DNA of 8,673 bases from TMP-86 sp964247385 (GTDB taxonomy: Bacteria > Pseudomonadota > Gammaproteobacteria > Steroidobacterales > Steroidobacteraceae), in NCBI GenBank assembly GCA_964247385.1, contig CAXTUB010000027.1, positions 1 to 8,673 on the forward strand, given 5' to 3'. Every line of letters starts with the position of its first letter. The stretch's first letter is position 1. Made by a program: the position numbers and the translations under genes. The notes beneath the pieces were generated by a model, which worked only from the letters and a program-made list of their open reading frames with translations, ran no database searches and was not told the DNA's origin. Below are positions 1 through 5,941 of this stretch, piece after piece.

Positions 1-37
1 CGTGCGGCTTCGTGCGCTCAAACTTCCCCTTCGACAC
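1..37 (-). CDS. tuf: Elongation factor Tu, first 12 codons only (partial)
   Basis: Read on the minus strand from a GTG at 35-37, the codons give MSKGKFERTKPH, the highly conserved N-terminus of EF-Tu, which is the GTPase that carries aminoacyl-tRNA to the ribosome. The frame is open to the window edge, so the rest lies outside. A Shine-Dalgarno sequence GAGGT at 46-50 sits 8 nt before the GTG and supports this start; GTG starts are known for EF-Tu genes. The gene follows tRNA-Thr by 29 nt, as in the classic tRNA-tufB operon, so it is probably co-transcribed with the three tRNAs. The stretch is too short for automatic ORF calling, but the 12-residue match together with the tRNA context is strong. 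Confidence 0.9.
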   Translation of the reverse strand, partial: MSKGKFERTKPH

Positions 38-66
38 TTGGCGTTACCTCACTAAATTGCAAACAC

Positions 67-142
67 TGGAGCCCACGAGCGGGATTGAACCGCTGACCTC
101 GTCCTTACCAAGGACGTGCTCTACCAACTGAGCTACGTGGGC
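67..142 (-). tRNA. tRNA-Thr, anticodon GGT
   Basis: The minus strand folds into a complete 76-nt cloverleaf. The acceptor stem is GCCCACG/CGTGGGC, the D-arm is GCTC/GAGC, the anticodon stem is CGTCC/GGACG with loop TTGGTAA (anticodon GGT), and the T-arm carries TTCAATC. The 3' CCA is encoded at 67-69. It is the last tRNA before tuf, the position of thrT in the enteric tufB operon. Confidence 0.97.
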
Positions 143-155
143 CGCGTCCTTTATA

Positions 156-229
156 TGGAGCGGGTGATGGGAATCGAACCCACGCTATCAGCTTGGAAGG
201 CTGAAGTTCTACCATTGAACTACACCCGC
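156..229 (-). tRNA. tRNA-Gly, anticodon TCC
   Basis: A 74-nt cloverleaf on the minus strand. The acceptor stem is GCGGGTG/CACCCGC, the anticodon stem is TCAGC/GCTGA with loop CTTCCAA (anticodon TCC), the T-loop is TTCGATT, and CCA is encoded at 156-158. It lies 13 nt before tRNA-Thr, so both probably come from one processed transcript. It reads glycine GGA/GGG codons. Confidence 0.97.
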
Positions 230-287
230 CTCGTTCAACTACGAACCTCGAGTTCAGAAGAACCTAAGACCTTGCCCCGACCGGAAC

Positions 288-373
288 TGGTGGAGGGGGT
301 AGGATTCGAACCTACGAAGGCATAAGCCAGCAGATTTACAGTCTGCCCCCGTTGGCCGCTTGGGTACCCCTCC
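288..373 (-). tRNA. tRNA-Tyr, anticodon GTA
   Basis: An 86-nt class II tRNA on the minus strand. It has a 7-bp acceptor stem (GGAGGGG/CCCCTCC), an anticodon loop CTGTAAA with anticodon GTA, the long variable arm expected of bacterial tRNA-Tyr, T-loop TTCGAAT and an encoded CCA at 288-290. It is the first gene after the promoter at 390-418, with a leader of only about 10 nt. A 58-nt spacer without visible features separates it from tRNA-Gly. Confidence 0.97.
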
Positions 374-389
374 CCAAAATCAGCCGCGT

Positions 390-418
390 ATTTTGCGGGC
401 CGTTGCGCTGCCTGTCAA
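390..418 (-). promoter_or_regulatory. Sigma-70 type promoter of the tRNA-tuf operon
   Basis: On the minus strand a perfect -35 hexamer TTGACA (413-418) is followed, after exactly 17 nt, by CAAAAT (390-395, four of six matches to TATAAT). The bases after the -10 are GC-rich (ACGCGGC), a discriminator type associated with stringent, growth-rate control of stable RNA promoters. Transcription would begin near 382-384, about 10 nt before tRNA-Tyr. The fit in strength, spacing and position makes this the likely start of the Tyr-Gly-Thr-tuf transcript. Confidence 0.75.
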
Positions 419-484
419 CGTCGAGTGCAGGGGCATTTCGTCCGCCTGGCAAACTTCATGCATCTGCCATGCTACAAGCCCGCT

Positions 485-883
485 TCAGGCGCGCTTCTTC
501 TTACCGTGCAGCTGGCTCAACAGACGCGCCTCGGTGGCGCTCAAACCAAAGGCCTGCTCGAGTTTCTTCGCATCCGCGCCGAGACGAGCGGAGTCTATCG
601 CGGAGGCGAATGCGCGGTTCTCACCGCTTAACTCGAGCCGCTCGATCCGGTCGGCTACGCCGGTCAGCGATTGCTCGGCATTGGCTACGCGCGTGGCGGT
701 GTCGATGCCATGCGCCTCGAGAGCTGCGAATTCGCGGATCAGCGCCGCCAGACTCGATTGCAATTCTTCCTCGCTCGCCTGTAGCGCTTGTACTGAGCGC
801 GCGAGCTTCAAGACATACAACAGCGCGGCGCACGCCGTGCCAAAGGCCAGCGCGGCCGCGGCAATGAGGACCGCGTTCATCAT
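485..883 (-). CDS. DUF2802 family membrane-anchored protein
   Basis: A 132-residue protein of unknown molecular role. Residues about 4-25 form one hydrophobic membrane segment, residues about 28-88 are charged and heptad-like (probable coiled coil), and the C-terminus (about 89-127) resembles DUF2802, ending in a helix-turn-helix-like GLSATEARLLSQLHG and then a basic tail. DUF2802 proteins commonly close the flagellar/chemotaxis cluster of polar-flagellated gammaproteobacteria, and this one has that place. Its first ATG (881-883) overlaps the TGA of the upstream small ORF (ATGA, 880-883), which suggests translational coupling; a second ATG follows at once, so the start is uncertain by one codon. 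The next gene downstream is tRNA-Tyr, whose own promoter lies in the 111-nt gap. Confidence 0.8.
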   Translation of the reverse strand: MMNAVLIAAAALAFGTACAALLYVLKLARSVQALQASEEELQSSLAALIREFAALEAHGIDTATRVANAEQSLTGVADRIERLELSGENRAFASAIDSARLGADAKKLEQAFGLSATEARLLSQLHGKKKRA

Positions 884-1065
884 GCGTACTCGTCGATGAG
901 ATGTTTGGCCTCACCATCCGTCGAGGCAGGTTTGGAAGGATTTTGCGGCGCCGGCGGCTGCGCGCTGCTCGGCGTCCGTTGCTCCTTGGCGTCCCGGCGC
1001 CGCTTCGCGGCGAGCGCAAGCGCGGGATAGGTTCCTGAGGCACTCAATGAATCGATTTCACTCAT
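880..1065 (-). CDS. Small protein of unknown function (61 aa) in the flagellar operon
   Basis: I do not recognise this protein. It has 61 residues: a short N-terminus (MSEIDSLSASGTYPALALA), a strongly basic patch (AAKRRRDAKEQR, about 19-30), a Pro/Ser/Ala-rich middle likely to be disordered, and a C-terminus ending in LIDEYA. It has no membrane segment or signal peptide. Support for a real gene comes from context. Its ATG overlaps the motD stop (ATGA, 1062-1065), its TGA overlaps the DUF2802 start in the same way, and a GAGGG ribosome site at 1073-1077 lies 7 nt before the ATG. It occupies the place where related genomes have ParA-like and CheW genes. It is probably cytoplasmic; no function can be assigned. 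Confidence 0.7.
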   Translation of the reverse strand: MSEIDSLSASGTYPALALAAKRRRDAKEQRTPSSAQPPAPQNPSKPASTDGEAKHLIDEYA

Positions 1066-2228
1066 TGCTTTTCCCTCGTAGCGGCGGCAGGACCAGAGAC
1101 CGATGGTGTAGCGGCGGAACGCGGGGCAGTTGGCGCGGCGGTCGACGCGCTGCCCGGCGCGCTAGCCGACTGATTGGCCGACACGGCGGGGGACGCCGCT
1201 CGGCCATGCGGAGCGGTAACTTTTTGATCGCCCGTGCGCTCATTGAGCACCGTCTTTTCCAAAGACTCGGGCGACATGCGATAGACGAGACGATTGTCGG
1301 CGCTGCGCGCATCGGCGAGCGCGACATTGCGATCCGCCGCTGCGCCTGCGGCGCCTGGGCTACTGCGCGCGATCATGGCGTCGGGCGAGCCCGTGGCCTC
1401 CAGAATCAAAATCGAGACTCGGCGATTGGCGTTGCGGCCATCGGCCGCCGAGTTCGGTTTGAGCGGCCGATACTCGCCGAATCCGACAATTTCCAGCCGC
1501 AGTGGGTCGATGCCCTCGCGCGTGAACTGATGCACCACACTGGCGGCGCGCGCAGCCGACAATTCCCAGTTCGACGGGAACTGTGCCGTCTTGATGGGTC
1601 GATCATCGGTATGGCCTTCGACCCGAACGGGATTCGAGAAGGGTTTCAATACGCTGGCAAGCTTCTCCAACACGGGCCCTGCCTTGCCGGTGAACATGGC
1701 CGAGCCGCTCGGAAACAAGATATCGGTATTGATTTCCACCTCGAGCCACAGCGGCTCGCGTTTAACTTTGACGAGCTTTGCTTCGATGAGCGCCTGCATG
1801 GCCGCCTGGATGTCGCGTTCCATGCGGACCAACGCGCCGGCGCTTGCGCCGGAGGCGCCCGGATTCACGCCGCCTTGCGGCTCCATCACCTTGAGAGAGT
1901 CCGGGGCGATGACGGGCTTTGCGAGCTCGAGCTGCTTTAATTGACTGTCGGGCACCTTGATGAGCGTCGTTGATTTCACGCCCTCCAGCTTTGCGTTGCC
2001 CGTACGCCCCGATTTGGGTGTGCCAATGCTGATGGGCGTGATGTTCTTCGGTGTGCCGCGAAAGGCGGCGACCATCGAGTCCGACAGAATCCGATACTTC
2101 CCTTCGTTGACGGAGGACATGGCGTACATCACGACGAACAAGGCAAGCAGCAGCGTGACGAGGTCGCCATACGGAATGGCCCACGCCTCGGCGTTGACGT
2201 GCTCTTCGTGTTTTTTCTTTCGCGCCAC
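1062..2228 (-). CDS. motD: Flagellar stator protein MotD (MotB family)
   Basis: The peptidoglycan-anchoring half of the MotC/MotD proton-driven stator. Residues about 16-38 are the single membrane helix of the MotB plug region, and D22 in WAIPYGDLVTLLLALFVVMY is the expected proton-carrying aspartate. Residues about 161-277 form an OmpA/MotB peptidoglycan-binding domain with GHTDD (205-209), SAARA (224-228) and GRNANRRVSI (264-273). The start is GTG (2226-2228), preceded by a GGTGG ribosome site 6 nt away, and the N-terminus ARKKKHEEHVN fits the family. It lies 20 nt after motC. At 388 residues it is longer than the usual MotD of roughly 300: after the OmpA domain there is a tail of about 110 residues rich in Ala, Ser, Pro and Thr. 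MotD rather than MotB is inferred from the motC pairing, the cluster position and the short pre-membrane segment. Confidence 0.93.
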   Translation of the reverse strand: MARKKKHEEHVNAEAWAIPYGDLVTLLLALFVVMYAMSSVNEGKYRILSDSMVAAFRGTPKNITPISIGTPKSGRTGNAKLEGVKSTTLIKVPDSQLKQLELAKPVIAPDSLKVMEPQGGVNPGASGASAGALVRMERDIQAAMQALIEAKLVKVKREPLWLEVEINTDILFPSGSAMFTGKAGPVLEKLASVLKPFSNPVRVEGHTDDRPIKTAQFPSNWELSAARAASVVHQFTREGIDPLRLEIVGFGEYRPLKPNSAADGRNANRRVSILILEATGSPDAMIARSSPGAAGAAADRNVALADARSADNRLVYRMSPESLEKTVLNERTGDQKVTAPHGRAASPAVSANQSASAPGSASTAAPTAPRSAATPSVSGPAAATREKQ

Positions 2229-2234
2229 GCCAGA

Positions 2235-2258
2235 CCACCCATTGCCACCTAATGGTGG
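2235..2258 (-). promoter_or_regulatory. Candidate RNA switch over the motC stop and motD ribosome site
   Basis: Two mutually exclusive hairpins can be drawn on the transcript. The first pairs CCACC (2254-2258) with GGTGG (2245-2249) around an ATTA loop that overlaps the motC TAG. The second pairs CCACCATT (2251-2258) with AATGGGTGG (2235-2243), eight base pairs with one bulged G and a 7-nt loop, and would hide the motD ribosome site. A ribosome reaching the motC stop would open either. This may couple motD translation to motC. Both hairpins are short, and the claim rests on inspection alone. Confidence 0.3.
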
Positions 2259-2992
2259 AAATATCCTTTGAGCTTGGTCTCGATGTTGCGCGGGTTCTCA
2301 CCTTGAGCAATCGCGATGATTCCCTCGATGACCATGACGCGCACTTGCGTTTGCCCGTGCACGATGGCCTTGAGCTTGTTGCCCATGGGCAAGAACAAGA
2401 GATTGGCGAAGCCGATGCCGTAAATCGTCGCAATGAAGGCCGCCGCGATGCCGTGACCCAGCTTGGACGGGTCGGCAAGATTCTGCATGACCGCCATCAG
2501 GCCCATGACCGCACCGATGATGCCGAGCGTCGGTGCGTACACGCCCATGCCTTCGAAAACCTTCGCGGCTTGCGTGTCGAAATGCTCCATTGTATCGAGC
2601 TCGACCTCCATCGTGGAGCGGATGGCATCGGGCTCTCCGCCATCCACCAATGATTGCAAGCCCTTTTTTAAAAAGGCGTCAGGCTCCTGCTCCACCGCGG
2701 GCTCGAGCCCCAACAATCCTTGTTTGCGTGCGGTGTTGCTCCACGTGACGATTTTTTCGATGATGGATTCCGGGTTGCTGACCGGCGGCTTGAAAACCCA
2801 GGAAGCGATTTTCCAGGCCCGCAGAAATGTGGCCATGGGAGTCTGGACCAGGCTGGCTGCAAACGTGCCGATGACGACGATGACGAATGCCGCAGCGCCG
2901 ACCAGAGCGCCCGCGCTGCTTCCTTTCAAAATCGCGCCGCCGACGATGGCGATGCCCGCGAGGACGATTCCGATGAGACTCAGAATATCCAT
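2249..2992 (-). CDS. motC: Flagellar stator protein MotC (MotA family)
   Basis: The membrane, torque-generating half of the MotC/MotD stator, 247 residues. Hydrophobic segments lie near residues 3-20, 25-48, 150-170 and 180-205. The cytoplasmic loop has TARKQGLLGLE, whose R89 and E97 match the charged residues that act on FliG in MotA (R90 and E98 in E. coli). YAPTLGIIGAVMGL (P154) and LFLPMGNKL (P202) match the two functional prolines. The start at 2990-2992 (MDILSLIGIV) is chosen because it lies 5 nt after the fliA stop and begins the first membrane helix; a longer reading from 3067 would run back into fliA and adds an unconserved leader. No good ribosome site is visible, so coupling to fliA translation is likely. 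Confidence 0.95.
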   Translation of the reverse strand: MDILSLIGIVLAGIAIVGGAILKGSSAGALVGAAAFVIVVIGTFAASLVQTPMATFLRAWKIASWVFKPPVSNPESIIEKIVTWSNTARKQGLLGLEPAVEQEPDAFLKKGLQSLVDGGEPDAIRSTMEVELDTMEHFDTQAAKVFEGMGVYAPTLGIIGAVMGLMAVMQNLADPSKLGHGIAAAFIATIYGIGFANLLFLPMGNKLKAIVHGQTQVRVMVIEGIIAIAQGENPRNIETKLKGYFHH

Positions 2993-2997
2993 GACGC

Positions 2998-3780
2998 TCA
3001 GTTGGCGCTCAGCCACTCCGACAAGCGCGAGCGCAAACGCACCAGCGCTTGACCATGGATCTGGCACACACGCGATTCGGAGACTTGCAATACCTCGCCG
3101 ATCTCGCGCAAGTTCATCTCATTGTCGTAGTACAAGGAGAGCACCAGCCGCTCGCGCTCCGGCAAGGCGTCGATGGCCGCGGCCAGAGCATCGCGGAAGC
3201 CCGCTTCCTCCATGTCTTCGAATGGACCAGGCCCATCGTCGCGCGCGACGTCACTGGGGCCCGAGTCGTCATCGCTCATGCTCAATTGATCGAAACTAAA
3301 AAGCCTGCAGCTGGCCGCATCCTGCAGCGCCTTGTGATAATCCTCCACACCGATGCCGAGTTTCGCCGCCACCTCGACGGGCTTGGCCTCGTGACCCAGC
3401 TCGTTCTCGAGTGACCGCATGGCCTCCGCCATCTCCCGCATGTTCCGATGCACCGAGCGCGGCGTCCAATCGGACTTGCGTACCTCATCGAGCATGGCGC
3501 CGCGCACGCGAATACCCGCATAGGTTTCGAAGTTCGCGCCTTTGGCCGCCGAATAATGTTTCGCGGCATCGAGAAGCCCGAGCATGCCTGCCTGAATCAG
3601 ATCATCCACTTCCACGTTCGGCGGCATTCTGCTGACCAAGTGATAAGCGATCCGCTTGACCAGGTCGGCGTGCCGAACGACGAGTTCATGCTGCGGAATT
3701 TGATCCACCGGCGTGTCCGGTGAAGTGGTGGACAGGGGTACCCGCGGGCGGGTGTTGGCGTACTGGAAGCTCGGTCTCAT
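2998..3780 (-). CDS. fliA: RNA polymerase sigma factor FliA (sigma-28)
   Basis: The flagellar sigma factor that directs transcription of late genes (flagellin, some stator and chemotaxis genes) after hook completion. The 260-residue length is normal for the family. Region 2 spans about 35-110 with VEVDDLIQAGMLGLLDAAKHY and FETYAGIRVRGAMLDEVRKSD. Region 3 covers roughly 112-165. Region 4 (about 205-255) has LPERERLVLSLYY followed by the helix-turn-helix LREIGEVLQVSESRVCQIH. The start at 3778-3780 (MRPSFQYA) overlaps the fleN stop as ATGA (3777-3780); a start 29 codons earlier would lie deep inside fleN and is rejected. The next gene is motC after 5 nt, with no cheY between. Confidence 0.96.
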   Translation of the reverse strand: MRPSFQYANTRPRVPLSTTSPDTPVDQIPQHELVVRHADLVKRIAYHLVSRMPPNVEVDDLIQAGMLGLLDAAKHYSAAKGANFETYAGIRVRGAMLDEVRKSDWTPRSVHRNMREMAEAMRSLENELGHEAKPVEVAAKLGIGVEDYHKALQDAASCRLFSFDQLSMSDDDSGPSDVARDDGPGPFEDMEEAGFRDALAAAIDALPERERLVLSLYYDNEMNLREIGEVLQVSESRVCQIHGQALVRLRSRLSEWLSAN

Positions 3781-4661
3781 TGCAAAATCGCCGGCCCTAT
3801 GGGTGCGCCTACGAGACGCTCCACGAAAAATTCTAAATGCCCGCGGATACCCCCGGGTACCGACCACTTATCGGCTTTGAGGGCAAGATTCTTGAATGCA
3901 TCGGAGGATGCGGCGCTGGGGTATGCCTCGACCACCGCGCTTTGCAGTTGCACGGCCCGGCGCAGGTACTCATCAAACGGCACCGAGCCGGCAAACTCGA
4001 GCGAGACATTGAGAAAGCGGTCACAGACACGCCGAATTTTCTCGAACAGCTCCAGGCCCTCGCCGGCACGGCGCGTCTGGCTGGCGACGATTTGAAAGCG
4101 CTCGACCGCATGATCCTTGGCCAGCACTTTGATGAGCGCATACGCATCGGTGATCGAGGCGGGCTCGTCGCACACCACGACGACGACGTGATGTGCAGCC
4201 CGAGTGAACGAAACCACGCTATCGTGAAGCCCCGCGGCGGTGTCGATGACCATGATGTCGATGCGGTGATAGAGCTCGCTGAAGGCACGGATGAGACCGG
4301 CGTTCTCCGCAGGCGTGAGGTTGGCCATGCGCATGACGCCGGAGCTCGCCGGCACGACTTGGATGCCGCGCGGTCCGGTCACGATTGCATCCTCGAGCGC
4401 GCACTCGCCATTGATCACGTGGCCTAGATGAAAGCGCGTGTGCAGCCCGAGCACGACATCCACGTTGGCCAAGCCAAAGTCCGCATCCACCAGCATGACT
4501 TCGCGGCCGCGCGCCGCGATGGCCAGCGCAAGATTGGCCGACACCGTGGTCTTGCCGACGCCGCCCTTGCCGCCGGTCACCGCAATGACCTTGACCGGCC
4601 GCGAGTCCTTGATGCGAATCAAGCCATCGGCTTGCGTGGGATGGAAATCGAAATTACGCAT
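3777..4661 (-). CDS. fleN: Flagellar number regulator FleN (FlhG), MinD/ParA-type ATPase
   Basis: A 294-residue MinD-like ATPase that limits flagellar number. In Pseudomonas it opposes the activator FleQ and works with FlhF. The deviant Walker A motif GGKGGVGKTT is at 30-39, VDADFGLANVD at 58-68, VIDTAAG at 138-144 and CDEPASITDAYALIK at 164-178. The C-terminal GHLEFFVERLV (274-284) looks like the amphipathic membrane-targeting helix of the family and is nearly identical to my memory of P. aeruginosa FleN. The N-terminal TQADGLIR (9-16) resembles the DQAxxLR motif by which FlhG stimulates the FlhF GTPase. The ATG (4659-4661) overlaps the flhF stop by 8 nt, and its own stop overlaps the fliA start. 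Confidence 0.95.
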   Translation of the reverse strand: MRNFDFHPTQADGLIRIKDSRPVKVIAVTGGKGGVGKTTVSANLALAIAARGREVMLVDADFGLANVDVVLGLHTRFHLGHVINGECALEDAIVTGPRGIQVVPASSGVMRMANLTPAENAGLIRAFSELYHRIDIMVIDTAAGLHDSVVSFTRAAHHVVVVVCDEPASITDAYALIKVLAKDHAVERFQIVASQTRRAGEGLELFEKIRRVCDRFLNVSLEFAGSVPFDEYLRRAVQLQSAVVEAYPSAASSDAFKNLALKADKWSVPGGIRGHLEFFVERLVGAPIGPAILQ

Positions 4662-5901
4662 GGAAATTTACTCGTGAAAAGTTTCGCGCCATATGGATCT
4701 CATCCACCATCGTCGGCGCTTGCGCATGCCGCGATGCCGCCGTGCGAATGAGCCAAATTCGTTTATCGGCCGCAGTGTGCAAATCTTCGGGCACACGCTG
4801 GCCATCGCACAGATAGGACACCGGCAGCTCATGCCGCAGCACCGCCGACAGCGCTCCGCCCAAGCTCGCCGCTTCATCGATCTTGGTGAGAATGCAAACT
4901 TCCGGTTTGGCTCGTGCATACGCGCGCACGGCCTCATCGAGCGCCTTGCTCTGCGCCGCCGCGGAGAGCGTGAGCGCGATGCGCGCGGAGCCCAGTGCAC
5001 GCCGCAAACCAACGAGCTCCTCCGCGACTCGTGCATCGCGTTGACCCATTCCGGCCGTATCGATGAGCACCAAACGCTTGCCGCGCAATCGTTCGAGGAG
5101 CTTCGACAATTCGGCCGAGCCATTGGCGCAGTGCATGGGCACGCCGAGAATTCGTGCGTACGTGAGGAGCTGCTCGCGCGCACCGACGCGAAAGCTGTCC
5201 ATGCTTACGAGCGCAATGTCTTCGCCGCCGGTCCGCAGGCACCACTGCGCCGCAATTTTTGCGATGGTGGTGGTTTTTCCCACGCCAGTAGGGCCCACCA
5301 GCGCCAGAATGCCGCCGTCATTCAAGCTCGAGACATCGCTCACGGGCAGATGCTTCATAACGAGCGCGAATGGCAGATGTTCGGGATTGATCGCCGTGGT
5401 CTTGCGCGGGAGTTTTTCGGTCAAGGCGCTGGCCACGTCAGGCGCGATGTCGAGCGCCGACAGTTTTTCCAAAACCGCGGACGTCAATGGCGTGCGTCGT
5501 CGGCGATCCCTCCAACCTAAAACGGCAAGTTCATTCTCGATGAGACGGCGAATGTCTTTCAGCTCGGATTCGATGCGAGTTGTTTGAGTCAACGCCTGCG
5601 CACCACGCTCATCGAGGGGATCGAGCGGCCCGCTCGGCTCGATGGGCGCCTTCGATTCGCGCACCGCGAGCGCAGCCGCCGCCGGCAAGAGCGCAGCCGT
5701 TGCCGGCACGAGCGCATCGGCGGGCTGCACCGGCCGCGGAACGGCGTGCATGAGCTCGGCGTCGTAATCCACGGCGGACACGACTTCGACGCCTTCGTCC
5801 AGGCGGCGACTCGACAGAATGACTGCCTCCGGTCCCTGCTCGGCGCGTATCTGCGCCAACGCTTCGCGCATGGTCGCTGCCGCATAGCGTTTGATCTTCA
5901 T
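4654..5901 (-). CDS. flhF: Flagellar placement GTPase FlhF (SRP-type)
   Basis: A 415-residue SRP-family GTPase that marks the cell pole for flagellar assembly. It begins with the conserved MKIKRYAAATMREALAQIRAEQGPEAVILSSR (B domain, about 1-50; shown to residue 20 as MKIKRYAAATMREALAQIRA), then an Ala/Pro-rich linker (about 55-95), an N domain (about 105-190) and the G domain. The P-loop is GPTGVGKTT (203-211), followed by SMDSFRVGAREQL (233-245), DTAG (281-284) and TKIDEAASLGGALS (339-352). The ATG at 5899-5901 has the best ribosome site in the window, AGGAG at 5909-5913, 7 nt upstream. It sits 40 nt after flhA, the largest gap among the flagellar genes, and overlaps fleN by 8 nt. Confidence 0.96.
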   Translation of the reverse strand: MKIKRYAAATMREALAQIRAEQGPEAVILSSRRLDEGVEVVSAVDYDAELMHAVPRPVQPADALVPATAALLPAAAALAVRESKAPIEPSGPLDPLDERGAQALTQTTRIESELKDIRRLIENELAVLGWRDRRRRTPLTSAVLEKLSALDIAPDVASALTEKLPRKTTAINPEHLPFALVMKHLPVSDVSSLNDGGILALVGPTGVGKTTTIAKIAAQWCLRTGGEDIALVSMDSFRVGAREQLLTYARILGVPMHCANGSAELSKLLERLRGKRLVLIDTAGMGQRDARVAEELVGLRRALGSARIALTLSAAAQSKALDEAVRAYARAKPEVCILTKIDEAASLGGALSAVLRHELPVSYLCDGQRVPEDLHTAADKRIWLIRTAASRHAQAPTMVDEIHMARNFSRVNFHA

Positions 5902-5924
5902 TTCTCAGCTCCTGATTCTCATTG

Positions 5925-5940
5925 CGCAAGCCGCAAGCCC
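5925..5940 (-). promoter_or_regulatory. Weak sigma-54-like element before flhF
   Basis: In the 40-nt flhA-flhF spacer the minus strand reads GGGCTTGCGGCTTGCG. It keeps GG and GC exactly 10 nt apart, with TTGC at the -12 side, as in sigma-54 promoters, but the -24 box is poor (GGGCTT against TGGCAC). The predicted start near 5914 would leave a leader of only about 13 nt. In P. aeruginosa flhF and fleN belong to the FleQ/RpoN-dependent class, which makes the idea reasonable. The direct repeat GGCTTGC twice over may explain the match by chance. Confidence 0.2.
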
Positions 5941-5941
5941 A

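Noticed and set aside
271..300. Dispersed-repeat-like string translating as RPELVEG on the plus strand
   Set aside because: Most of it is the antisense of the tRNA-Tyr 3' end, and there is no second copy in the window.
448..468. Short hairpin GGCAGAT/GTTTGCC after the DUF2802 gene as a terminator
   Set aside because: The stem has only 7 pairs, two of them G-T, and no T-run follows, so it is not a convincing rho-independent terminator.
352..899. Plus-strand open frames of 171 and 179 codons over the tRNA-Tyr promoter and DUF2802 gene
   Set aside because: They begin inside or beside tRNA-Tyr and cross the antisense of a better-supported gene, and they have no ribosome site or protein-like composition.
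1047..1940. Plus-strand open frame of 297 codons opposite motD
   Set aside because: It is the antisense shadow of a clear MotD gene in GC-rich DNA, has Arg/Gly/His-rich composition with no domain, and all neighbours run the other way.
2993..3067. A 25-codon N-terminal extension of MotC
   Set aside because: It overlaps the end of fliA, and the family starts at MDILSLIGIV; the extra residues have no homology that I recognise.
3781..3867. A 29-codon N-terminal extension of FliA
   Set aside because: It lies inside the conserved C-terminus of fleN, while the ATGA overlap at 3777-3780 gives a normal FliA length.
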